NCBI GenBank assembly: GCA_019416285.1
Contig: DXXM01000027.1
Location: 1 to 47,206, forward strand
DNA: 47,206 bases
Reading direction: 5' to 3'
From: Bacteroidales bacterium
Lineage (GTDB): Bacteria > Bacteroidota > Bacteroidia > Bacteroidales > Muribaculaceae
This document shows positions 1 to 6,979 of the stretch, one piece after another. Each line of letters starts with the position of its first letter. Within the stretch, counting starts at the first letter, position 1. The notes under the pieces are model-generated. The model ran no database searches. It saw nothing but the letters and a program-made list of their open reading frames with translations, and was not told the DNA's origin. The translations under genes were made by a program, and so were the position numbers.

Positions 1-18
1 TATCTAAAAAATTCGCTG

Positions 19-54
19 CCCCTCATTTCACTTTTGTTTTTAAACAGCCTCTTA
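19..54. repeat. Inverted repeat copy, left end of window
   Basis: Read on the minus strand this stretch contains AGAGGCTGTTTAAAAAC followed by AAAAGTGAAATGAGGGG. An almost identical copy lies at 47137-47172 on the plus strand, so the two copies face outward at the two ends of the window. It is downstream of the SPOR gene and contains no gene. It may be a dispersed intergenic repeat or the edge of an element outside the window; the sequence alone does not decide. Confidence 0.6.
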
Positions 55-83
55 AGTTATAATCGCTTTTATCCGTCACTTCG

Positions 84-566
84 TTACTCGTGGATGTTCA
101 CGCGGTCGCGCACGACGCGGATCTCCTTGCTGTATGACGGAAATGCCTTGCGCAGTTCTTCGGCCGCTGCGTTGGCTTCCTGCTGGGTCTTGAAGTCGCC
201 AACTTTCAGGCGCCAGTAGGGAGATGTGTACATCACGTATGTCTGATACTTCGGGAAACGCGACGAGATGACTCTCTGTTTCGAGCGGGCTTCGTTTTTG
301 GCTGTGCGCGAGTTGTTGTCGCTGAACACCTGCACGCGATAGCCGGCCATGCGGCCGTTGACGGGACGCGCCACCTCCTCTTTTTCTTTCGGCTCTTCCT
401 CGACCGCACCTTCTACGGGCATAAGTCTTTTAAGCAACTTTTCGGGCTGGTTGATTACATTGGAATTGCCGCTCGTGATATGGTCGACAATCGTGATGAC
501 CTCCGTTTCGGCGAAGGCTACCGGCGAAGCTGCAAGCAGCAACAGAGGAATAGCGATTGATTTCAT
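84..566 (-). CDS. SPOR-domain periplasmic protein
   Basis: A 160-residue exported protein. The chosen start gives a clean signal peptide (MKSIAIPLLLLAASPVAFAE, residues 1-20); the open frame extends 28 codons further upstream, but that part is not signal-like. Residues 21-70 are an acidic linker (EEEPKEKEE), and residues about 75-155 form a SPOR domain beginning GYRVQVFS with the typical YWRLKVGDF core. SPOR domains bind denuded glycan strands of peptidoglycan, so the protein probably acts in the periplasm at the septum or cell wall. It lies downstream of tpiA on the same strand with a 133-base gap, a pairing I recall from Bacteroides genomes. The specific role is unknown. Confidence 0.85.
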   Translation of the reverse strand: MKSIAIPLLLLAASPVAFAETEVITIVDHITSGNSNVINQPEKLLKRLMPVEGAVEEEPKEKEEVARPVNGRMAGYRVQVFSDNNSRTAKNEARSKQRVISSRFPKYQTYVMYTSPYWRLKVGDFKTQQEANAAAEELRKAFPSYSKEIRVVRDRVNIHE

Positions 567-603
567 GATTGAGGGGGGTGAAGGTGTTTGATGAGAGGTG
601 GAA

Positions 604-662
604 ATCCCGCGCGGACGACGCAGGCCTGAATTTGTGACCGTCGCGGACATCCTGCGCGGGAT
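604..662 (-). promoter_or_regulatory. Imperfect hairpin between tpiA and the SPOR gene
   Basis: ATCCCGCGC at 604-612 pairs perfectly with GCGCGGGAT at 654-662, and an inner CGACG/CGTCG pair adds a second short stem. There is no T-run after it on the minus strand, so it is not a standard terminator. It could be a processing or partial attenuation structure separating tpiA from the downstream gene. Confidence 0.35.
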
Positions 663-699
663 ATATTTTGGCTGTAATGGTTACGTCGGGCTTTCAGGA

Positions 700-1455
700 T
701 CAGAATGCGTTGACAATACCCATGAAGGATGCTGCCTCGAGAGCCGCACCGCCGATGAGTCCGCCGTCAACGTCGGGTTTTGCGAAAAGCTGTGCTGCGT
801 TTGAGGGCTTGCAGCTTCCGCCGTAGAGGATAGAGGTGTTGTCAGCCACTTCCTTGCCGTATTTGTCGGCGATGGTCTTGCGGATGAAAGCATGGATTTC
901 CTGAGCCTGGTCGTCGGTGGCAGTCTTGCCTGTGCCGATTGCCCATACGGGCTCGTATGCGATGATGATTTTACCAAATTCGGTGGCGTCGAGATTGAAA
1001 AGGCCCTCTTCGAGCTGGGCTTTCACAACGTCGAAGTAGCTGCCGTCCTCACGCTGCTCGAGAACTTCGCCGATGCAGAAGATAGGGGTGAGGTTGTTGT
1101 CAAGGGCAAGACGAACTTTCTCGCGGAGAGTTTCGGAAGTCTCGCCGTAATACTGACGGCGCTCTGAGTGGCCGAGGATGACGTAGGTAGCACCTGTCGA
1201 AGCGACCATGGGAGCGGAAACTTCGCCGGTGTAGGCACCTGAACGGTGGTCGGCGCAGTTCTCGGCACCGAGACCAAGACGGTTCTTGTCAATGACGTTG
1301 TTGATAGAAGCAAGGTGAGTGAAAGGAACACAAATCACTACATCGCATTTGGGAGTCACGTCGGCAAGAGCTGCGTTTACTTCTTCTGCGAGTTTGATAC
1401 CTTCGGGCAGCGTGGTGTTCATCTTCCAGTTGCCTGCTACGATATTCTTTCTCAT
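700..1455 (-). CDS. tpiA: Triosephosphate isomerase
   Basis: A 251-residue cytosolic enzyme interconverting dihydroxyacetone phosphate and glyceraldehyde 3-phosphate in glycolysis and gluconeogenesis. Full family length for a TIM barrel. Visible active-site residues are Asn9 and Lys11 in GNWKMN, the electrophile His96 in GHSERR, and the catalytic base Glu168 in AYEPVWAIGTG, followed by the phosphate-gripping loop; the C-terminal GG phosphate-binding motif is also present. The ATG start follows a good promoter (see 1496-1527). It is divergent from purT and heads the short leftward unit that includes the SPOR gene. Nothing unusual was seen. Confidence 0.97.
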   Translation of the reverse strand: MRKNIVAGNWKMNTTLPEGIKLAEEVNAALADVTPKCDVVICVPFTHLASINNVIDKNRLGLGAENCADHRSGAYTGEVSAPMVASTGATYVILGHSERRQYYGETSETLREKVRLALDNNLTPIFCIGEVLEQREDGSYFDVVKAQLEEGLFNLDATEFGKIIIAYEPVWAIGTGKTATDDQAQEIHAFIRKTIADKYGKEVADNTSILYGGSCKPSNAAQLFAKPDVDGGLIGGAALEAASFMGIVNAF

Positions 1456-1495
1456 TTTTTACCTTATATTAATGTGGTTTTTGAAAATTCGATGG

Positions 1496-1527
1496 CAAAA
1501 TTAACTATTTCCCGCGAATTATTCAAC
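1496..1527 (-). promoter_or_regulatory. Promoter of tpiA
   Basis: On the minus strand TAATTTTG (1496-1503) matches the Bacteroidetes -7 consensus TAnnTTTG, and GTTG (1524-1527) lies 20 bases upstream as a -33 element. The predicted start of transcription is near 1492, giving a leader of about 37 bases before the tpiA ATG at 1455. Confidence 0.65.
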
Positions 1528-1640
1528 CAATTTCGCCATTTAATATACCGCGGCCGCACATGCAGAAGTCAAATTGGTGCTTTTGCCGATTTTTGTGACC
1601 CATTTTTTATGATTGGCGTGGAGACATGAAAAAAAATGAC

Positions 1641-1648
1641 TATTTTTG
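1641..1648 (+). promoter_or_regulatory. -7 element of the purT promoter
   Basis: TATTTTTG matches TAnnTTTG exactly. The -33 region is weak (TTGG at 1613-1616, spacing 24). The predicted transcript would start near 1652, about 47 bases before the purT ATG. Confidence 0.5.
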
Positions 1649-1698
1649 CACATTGAATCGCATGTAAACAATCAATCATTATTTTTCATTTCATCCCG

Positions 1699-2883
1699 AT
1701 GACAAAGATAGGAAGTAAATGGACCGGGAGCGGCCGCAAGGCTATGCTGCTCGGAAGTGGAGAGTTAGGAAAAGAAGTGGCTATCGAGCTCCAGCGTATG
1801 GGCATCGAAGTCGTGGCCTGCGATAAATATGCCAACGCACCGGCCATGCAGATTGCCGACAGCAGCCGCGTGTTCAGCATGCTTGATCCGGACGCTCTGC
1901 GCAATGCTATCATTGAAGAGAAACCCGACAATATCATACCTGAGGTGGAGGCCATAGCGACTTCCGTGCTTGTGGAGCTTGAGAAAGAGGGCTACCATGT
2001 CACCCCGACAGCCAAGGCCGCTCTCCTCACCATGAACCGCGAAGGCATCCGCCGCCTCGCAGCCGAAGAGCTTGGAATCACTACGTCACCCTATCGCTTC
2101 GCCTCTGACATAGATGAATTCAAGGCCGCTGTCGAGGCTGTCGGTATTCCCTGTGTAGTCAAGCCTATCATGTCGTCGAGCGGCCACGGCCAGAGCGTTA
2201 TCAAATCCGAGGCCGACATTGAGAATTCATGGAAAATAGCTCAGGAGGGCGGACGTGCGGGAGCAGGCCGCGTAATCGTGGAAGGATTTGTGAATTTTGA
2301 CTACGAAATCACTCTCCTGACTGTCCGTTCAGTCGCCGGCACATCTTTCTGCGAGCCTATCGGCCACATTCAGGTCGACGGTGACTACCGCTATTCATGG
2401 CAGCCCCAGGCCATGAGTCCCGAGGCAAAGGCCAAGGCTCAGGAAATCGCCCGCAAAGTGACTGATGCTCTCGGAGGCTACGGCATCTTCGGAGTTGAGC
2501 TTTTCATCAAGGGCGACGACGTGATTTTCAGCGAAGTTTCACCGCGTCCCCATGACACCGGCATGGTGACTATGATTTCGCAGGAACTCAGCGAATTTGC
2601 GCTTCACGCACGCGCTCTCACCGGTTTACCCGTCCCCGAAATCCGCTTCCTCGCTCCTTCGGCTTCACGTGCCGTAGTGGTCGAAGGCAATAGCCGAGAG
2701 GTTGTGATGGGCAATCTTGAGAAGGTGCTCGAAGAACCCGGCGTGCAGATAAGAATATTCGGCAAACCCGAAGTGCAGGGCCACCGCCGCATGGCTGTGA
2801 TTCTCGCTACGGCCGATTCCGTAGAGGAGGCCAGGGCCAAGGCTGACCGCGCATACGGTAAACTCACAGTGGAAGTGCTTTAA
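1699..2883 (+). CDS. purT: Formate-dependent phosphoribosylglycinamide formyltransferase
   Basis: A 394-residue ATP-grasp enzyme that makes formyl-GAR from GAR, formate and ATP in purine synthesis, independent of formyl-tetrahydrofolate. E. coli PurT is 392 residues, so the length is normal. The N-terminal pre-ATP-grasp domain has the nucleotide-fold signature LLGSGELGKEVA (17-28) and PEVEAIAT. The central ATP-grasp part shows CVVKPIMSSSGHGQS, and the metal-binding end has FSEVSPRPHDTGMVT, both diagnostic for PurT rather than PurK. It stands alone, divergent from tpiA, and ends in an intrinsic terminator that includes its own stop codon. Confidence 0.96.
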   Translation: MTKIGSKWTGSGRKAMLLGSGELGKEVAIELQRMGIEVVACDKYANAPAMQIADSSRVFSMLDPDALRNAIIEEKPDNIIPEVEAIATSVLVELEKEGYHVTPTAKAALLTMNREGIRRLAAEELGITTSPYRFASDIDEFKAAVEAVGIPCVVKPIMSSSGHGQSVIKSEADIENSWKIAQEGGRAGAGRVIVEGFVNFDYEITLLTVRSVAGTSFCEPIGHIQVDGDYRYSWQPQAMSPEAKAKAQEIARKVTDALGGYGIFGVELFIKGDDVIFSEVSPRPHDTGMVTMISQELSEFALHARALTGLPVPEIRFLAPSASRAVVVEGNSREVVMGNLEKVLEEPGVQIRIFGKPEVQGHRRMAVILATADSVEEARAKADRAYGKLTVEVL

Positions 2884-2904
2884 GGCACTTCCACCTTTCT
2901 CTCC
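2869..2904 (+). terminator. Terminator overlapping the purT stop codon
   Basis: GTGGAAGTGC (2869-2878) pairs perfectly with GCACTTCCAC (2885-2894) around a six-base loop that contains the purT TAA, followed by a pyrimidine-rich stretch. A 10-bp perfect stem in this position is best read as an intrinsic terminator. Confidence 0.7.
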
Positions 2905-3023
2905 GTATCCCTCCGGCTCTCTTCCACCCCTCGCACACCTTAAATCATATTCATGTAAGATTCAATAGCCGTAAAAGCTAAGAGGGCGTTTAAACACCTT
3001 CTTGATTGTATGCAATCAGTAAA

Positions 3024-4616
3024 ATGCACAGATATATTCCGATAATTTTAGCCTCGTTTTTTCTCTTCCTCCTTCCTGTATCTGTCTCCTCAAAGGTTTC
3101 TATCGGGGTAAAAGAGGTTGATGAAATTATTAAACGCCTTGACAACGAGCTGTCAAGAAGCAACACCTACGTCGACCGGCGAAGAAACGCGATTGATTCG
3201 CTCCGGCAGATTGTGTCGTCCGGTGATATTGACCTTGAAACACGCCTCGAGGGTATTCTCCGGCTTGGCGACAGCTACAGCGTGCTCAATACTGATTCGG
3301 CTCTGACCTTCTATTTCAAGGGTTTTCGTCTTGCCGAGGCCAACGGCCTTGATTCGATAAGCGCCCGCTTCCGTCTCAGAAACGCCACATATCTTCCTCT
3401 GCTTGCGTTCATTACTCAGGCGCAGGGCGTTTTCGACAGTATCAGTCCCGCTACGCTTCCGCCCGGGCTGATGGACGAGTATTATGATGCTGCACGTCAG
3501 ATGTATTTCTATATAGCGTCATATTATGTCAACTACTCCGATATTCATGACATTTATATGAAGAAATCGCAGGAAGCACAGGCAAAATTGCTGACTTTTC
3601 TCGAAGAAGATACTCCTAAATATCTGCTGAATCAGGGTGAATATTTCTTCTATCATCAGGAATATGGAAAGGCTCAGGCCGTGCTGCTGCGGCTGCTTGA
3701 CATGGTGCCGGTTGAAGACAACCTATATGCCAGAGCCTGCCATTTTCTGGCGGATATAGCTAAGGTGAGGGGAGAGCACAACGCCTACCTTTATTATCTG
3801 GCATTGTCGGCCATCGCCGACACGCGCGGCGCAACGCGGGAAGTGGCTTCGCTGCAGGAGCTCGGGCGCCTGATGTATCTCAACGGCGATGTGGCTCATG
3901 CCTACGATTATCTTTCCGAAGCGCTTTCGGCGGCGGTCGAATGTAATGCCCCGTTGCGTATCCTCCAGTCGTCGCAGGTCTATCCTCTCATCGAAAGTGC
4001 CTACAAGGAGGAACTGCACCGGTCGGAGCGCGGGATGTATATCGTCATGGCAATCATGGCTCTGTTGGTTCTGGTTCTCGCAGTGACGCTCTATATCCTT
4101 AACCGCAAAAACCGTCAGATGAACCGCATGGCCCTGAATCTGGAGGAGGCCAACAAGACAAAAGATGTCTATATCTCGCAATTTCTCAACCTTTGTTCCA
4201 TATATATGGACAAGCTCAATCAGTTTAACAAGATGGTCAACCGCAAAATCACAAACGGAAAGGTTGACGACCTGCTCAAACTGACCAAACAGGGCAAATT
4301 TATCGAGGAACAGTCGAAGGAGTTCTACGATGTGTTTGACGACGCTTTCCTTCACATCTATCCCACCTTTGTCACGGAGGTCAATAAACTGCTCCGGCCT
4401 GAGGAGCGGATATATCTTCGTGAGGGCGAAAAACTCAACACCGACCTCCGCATAATTGCCTTCATGCGACTCGGCATAGAGGAGAGCACGCGAATCGCAC
4501 AGATGCTGAATTACTCCGTCTACACTATATATACTTATCGTAATAAACTAAAGAACCGGGCCATCTCCCGTGAAACATTCGAAGATGACATCATGAAGAT
4601 AAGATCGGGGATGTGA
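3024..4616 (+). CDS. TPR and DUF6377 membrane-anchored transcriptional regulator
   Basis: About 530 residues. The ATG at 3024 gives a signal peptide (MHRYIPIILASFFLFLLPVS); a TTG six codons upstream is less likely. Residues 20 to about 330 are helical with TPR-like repeats, predicted periplasmic. One membrane helix (IVMAIMALLVLVLAVTLYIL, near 340-360) is followed by a basic, coiled-coil-prone segment, and the C-terminal region carries an HTH-like stretch (ESTRIAQMLNYSVYTIYTYR). This is the architecture of the Bacteroidetes DUF6377 family, thought to be one-component membrane regulators; the ligand and targets are unknown. The gene is monocistronic, preceded by the purT terminator and followed by a long gene-free region. 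Confidence 0.82.
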   Translation: MHRYIPIILASFFLFLLPVSVSSKVSIGVKEVDEIIKRLDNELSRSNTYVDRRRNAIDSLRQIVSSGDIDLETRLEGILRLGDSYSVLNTDSALTFYFKGFRLAEANGLDSISARFRLRNATYLPLLAFITQAQGVFDSISPATLPPGLMDEYYDAARQMYFYIASYYVNYSDIHDIYMKKSQEAQAKLLTFLEEDTPKYLLNQGEYFFYHQEYGKAQAVLLRLLDMVPVEDNLYARACHFLADIAKVRGEHNAYLYYLALSAIADTRGATREVASLQELGRLMYLNGDVAHAYDYLSEALSAAVECNAPLRILQSSQVYPLIESAYKEELHRSERGMYIVMAIMALLVLVLAVTLYILNRKNRQMNRMALNLEEANKTKDVYISQFLNLCSIYMDKLNQFNKMVNRKITNGKVDDLLKLTKQGKFIEEQSKEFYDVFDDAFLHIYPTFVTEVNKLLRPEERIYLREGEKLNTDLRIIAFMRLGIEESTRIAQMLNYSVYTIYTYRNKLKNRAISRETFEDDIMKIRSGM

Positions 4617-4784
4617 GATGTGTATGAAATGATAGATTTAAAGGTATGTTTTGTTAACAAATACCCCATATATCCTCTTGATTCTTTCTATATTCACGCT
4701 TGTTATTTGTCTATATAAACTATTTGTAATCATAGTGATGCACTTTGCATGGTGTTTGTATATTCTCAACTTCCGCCTTTAACT

Positions 4785-4816
4785 ATTGCATACGCCTTGA
4801 TTTCGCTATAATTTTG
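4785..4816 (+). promoter_or_regulatory. Strong promoter with no gene behind it
   Basis: ATTG (4785-4788), a 20-base spacer and TAATTTTG (4809-4816) make a near-consensus Bacteroidetes promoter. Predicted transcription start is about 4820. No open reading frame of useful length follows before the hairpin at 5017. Confidence 0.65.
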
Positions 4817-4819
4817 CAA

Positions 4820-5052
4820 TGTAAATGACGGGCAAGTGCTCCGGACGAGTCCGAAACCAACCACACTTAGCGTGTCATTCATCAGGAAGAATTTTTAGTT
4901 TTAGGGTTAGTATAGATTGTTAGTATCTTAGCGTAAATTCATTAGTTATATGAGAAGAATTGCATAATAGTAAATGTGTTTTTATGTTAGGTTTGTAGAG
5001 TCTTATTGCTAAGACAACAATACGACTTCTCCGTGAGGAGAGGTCGTATTGT
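4820..5052 (+). ncRNA. Candidate small non-coding RNA
   Basis: The boundaries are the predicted transcription start (about 4820) and the far end of a terminator-like hairpin (5052). The 5' part can close with AATGAC pairing to GTCATT about 50 bases later, enclosing a small CGGA/TCCG hairpin. It does not match signatures I know for tmRNA, SRP RNA, RNase P RNA or common riboswitches. A 6S-like role was considered but cannot be shown by eye. It could also be a long leader whose gene has been lost. Confidence 0.35.
5017..5052 (+). terminator. Strong hairpin upstream of folP
   Basis: Left arm 5017-5032 (ACAATACGACTTCTCC), loop GTGA, right arm 5037-5052: a 16-bp stem with a single G-U wobble. It lies before the folP promoter and probably ends the transcript starting near 4820. 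The downstream T-run is weak (GTCGTTTATA), so termination efficiency is uncertain. Confidence 0.6.
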
Positions 5053-5085
5053 CGTTTATAAGGTTTCGGCGCCCGTTTAATATAT

Positions 5086-5117
5086 TTTGGATATGAAAAG
5101 GATTTTTGCTAATTTCG
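5086..5117 (+). promoter_or_regulatory. Promoter of folP-cdaA
   Basis: TTTG (5086-5089), a 20-base spacer and TAATTTCG (5110-5117; one mismatch to TAnnTTTG). Predicted start is near 5121, leaving about 39 bases before the chosen folP ATG at 5160. This also argues against the earlier in-frame start at 5106, which overlaps the -7 box. Confidence 0.65.
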
Positions 5118-5159
5118 CATGGTAAAACCAATGTCATCCAAACATCAGTCCGTAGCCAC

Positions 5160-6002
5160 ATGTTTCATCCGTTTTCTCTGAATCTCAAAGGCCGTTTAGA
5201 AGTCTATGACCGCCCTCAGGTGATGGGCATAGTCAACGTCACACCCGACTCTTTTTTCGAGAGCTCGAGGACAATGCGCGGGGCGGAAATCGCCGCGCGT
5301 GTCGAGAAGCAGATTGCCGACGGTGCTGATTTCATAGATGTCGGGGCTTATTCCTCGCGTCCGGGAGCCGCGGATGTTCCGCCGGAAGAGGAGATAGCGC
5401 GCCTGAAGGAAGGTTTGCGTATATTGCGCGCGATTGACAGCCATATACCGGTGTCGGTCGACACTTTCCGGGCCGATGTAGCTCGTGTGGCTGTCGAGGA
5501 TTTGGGTGCCGACATCATCAACGATATTTCAGGCGGCAATCTCGACGGGCGCATGTTTGAGACCGTCGCGCAGCTCGGAGTGCCGTATATATTGATGCAC
5601 ATGCGCGGCACACCTGCCACAATGCAGACCTATACCGATTATGTCGATGTGACGGCCGACGTCATCTCCGACCTCTCCTCTAAGCTCCGCCGCCTCAGGC
5701 TGGCGGGTGTTTCGGATGTCATCGTTGACCCCGGTTTCGGATTCAGCAAGACCACGGAACAGAATTTCGAGATGATGAAGAATCTGGATGCTTTCGACGC
5801 CATCGGCTGTCCGGTTCTTGTCGGGATTTCCCGTAAATCCATGATTACCAAAACTCTCGGCGTGGCGCCCTCCGATGCGCTTGCCGGCACCATAGCGCTA
5901 AACACTCTCGCCCTCACCCGCGGCGCCGCCTTCCTGCGCGTACATGATGTCCGTGAGGCTGCGCAGGCGCTGAAACTCTACGAATTGTCAACATCCCTCT
6001 AA
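5160..6002 (+). CDS. folP: Dihydropteroate synthase
   Basis: A 280-residue TIM-barrel enzyme joining p-aminobenzoate to 6-hydroxymethyl-dihydropterin diphosphate in folate synthesis; the sulfonamide target. Signatures are in order: NVTPDSF (26-32), SVDT (99-102), NDISGG (121-126), DPGFGF (190-195), GISRKS (222-227) and the terminal RVHD (260-263). The frame is open from 5106, but the ATG at 5160 starts just before conserved sequence and after the promoter. cdaA begins 9 bases after the stop, so the two are cotranscribed, a conserved pair in Bacteroidetes. Confidence 0.95.
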   Translation: MFHPFSLNLKGRLEVYDRPQVMGIVNVTPDSFFESSRTMRGAEIAARVEKQIADGADFIDVGAYSSRPGAADVPPEEEIARLKEGLRILRAIDSHIPVSVDTFRADVARVAVEDLGADIINDISGGNLDGRMFETVAQLGVPYILMHMRGTPATMQTYTDYVDVTADVISDLSSKLRRLRLAGVSDVIVDPGFGFSKTTEQNFEMMKNLDAFDAIGCPVLVGISRKSMITKTLGVAPSDALAGTIALNTLALTRGAAFLRVHDVREAAQALKLYELSTSL

Positions 6003-6011
6003 CTCCGCCAC

Positions 6012-6788
6012 ATGGATCATTTTGGCATAAAAGACGCTTTCGACATAGCGATTGTCGCTTTACTCCTCTTCTATCTCTACAGGATAATGAAGGAGAGCGG
6101 CACGCTCAATATATTCTTCGGAGTGCTCGCTTTCATTGTAGTCTGGGTACTCACGTCGCAGATACTTGAGCTCAAGCTCCTCGGTTCGATTCTTGATCAG
6201 TTCATGGGAATCGGACTGCTTGTGCTCGTCATACTATTTCAGGACCAGATAAAACGCTTCCTCGTGGAGCTTGGCGACCACAAGCGATGGCGTTTTCTGA
6301 AGAATCTGTTCAGGCATGACAAGAACGAAGGGGCAAACGACACCCGCAAATATGTGCTCCCGATAGTCTATGCCTGCATGAACATGTCCAAGACAAAGAC
6401 AGGTGCTCTGATTGTGATACGCCAGGAGATTCCCCTCGAATCCTACGAAAAGAGCGGCGATATAATCGACGCCGACATCAACTCACGCCTCATAGAGAAC
6501 ATTTTTTTCAAAAATTCGCCTCTCCATGACGGAGCTATGATTATCGACCACGACAGGATACGCAGCGCGGGTTGCATCCTGCCCGTCAGCCATGACCGCA
6601 ACGTGCCCCGCGCGCTCGGTCTGCGCCATCGCTCGGCACTCGGAATCTCACAGGCCACCGATGCCTTTGCCATAGTCGTTTCCGAGGAGACGGGTAATAT
6701 TTCCGTGGCTCACCGCGGTACGCTGACAACCCGCCTTAGCTCTACCGAACTCGAACACCGCCTCTCTCTCGTGATGGCCAACGATTGA
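6012..6788 (+). CDS. cdaA: Membrane diadenylate cyclase CdaA
   Basis: A 258-residue enzyme making cyclic di-AMP from two ATP, a second messenger for osmotic, potassium and cell-wall homeostasis. Three hydrophobic helices (roughly 13-28, 35-50 and 64-78) anchor it in the inner membrane. The cytosolic DAC (DisA_N) domain carries both catalytic motifs, DGA at 173-175 (in PLHDGAMII) and RHRSA at 205-209. Length and layout match CdaA rather than DisA. It follows folP by 9 bases. In Firmicutes cdaA sits with cdaR and glmM; here the partner is folP, and no cdaR is visible. Confidence 0.94.
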   Translation: MDHFGIKDAFDIAIVALLLFYLYRIMKESGTLNIFFGVLAFIVVWVLTSQILELKLLGSILDQFMGIGLLVLVILFQDQIKRFLVELGDHKRWRFLKNLFRHDKNEGANDTRKYVLPIVYACMNMSKTKTGALIVIRQEIPLESYEKSGDIIDADINSRLIENIFFKNSPLHDGAMIIDHDRIRSAGCILPVSHDRNVPRALGLRHRSALGISQATDAFAIVVSEETGNISVAHRGTLTTRLSSTELEHRLSLVMAND

Positions 6789-6846
6789 TAGGCCCCTATT
6801 ACTGCGGAGCTTGAGGCCGACAGAGGCAATTTATCGGCTCGGGCGC

Positions 6847-6877
6847 TTGGCGGTATGCAATTTTTTTCGTAATTTTG
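6847..6877 (+). promoter_or_regulatory. Promoter of gyrB
   Basis: TTGG (6847-6850), a 19-base spacer and TAATTTTG (6870-6877), an exact -7 consensus. The predicted transcript starts near 6881 and carries a leader of about 100 bases before the gyrB ATG at 6980. Confidence 0.6.
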
Positions 6878-6979
6878 TTTGCCCGAAAATTGCCCGCGGC
6901 ATACGTCTCTCCACGAGTGTCCGGCATCCTCGGACTTAATAATCTTGTAATCATTCGAGAAACTATTTTAACCAGAATT

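Larger units (their letters stand above)
4617..5159. other. Gene-free stretch between the DUF6377 gene and folP
   Basis: About 540 bases without a convincing protein gene. It holds a strong promoter at 4785-4816, a perfect-looking hairpin at 5017-5052 and the folP promoter at 5086-5117. Short frames between them, such as a 12-codon one ending just before the hairpin, are too short to call. The layout fits an independently transcribed small RNA of roughly 230 bases. Confidence 0.6.

Noticed and set aside
4840..4880. Resemblance to a hammerhead ribozyme core (GACGAGTC followed by CGAAAC)
   Set aside because: The conserved CUGANGA box is not matched and stem II would be too short; not supported.
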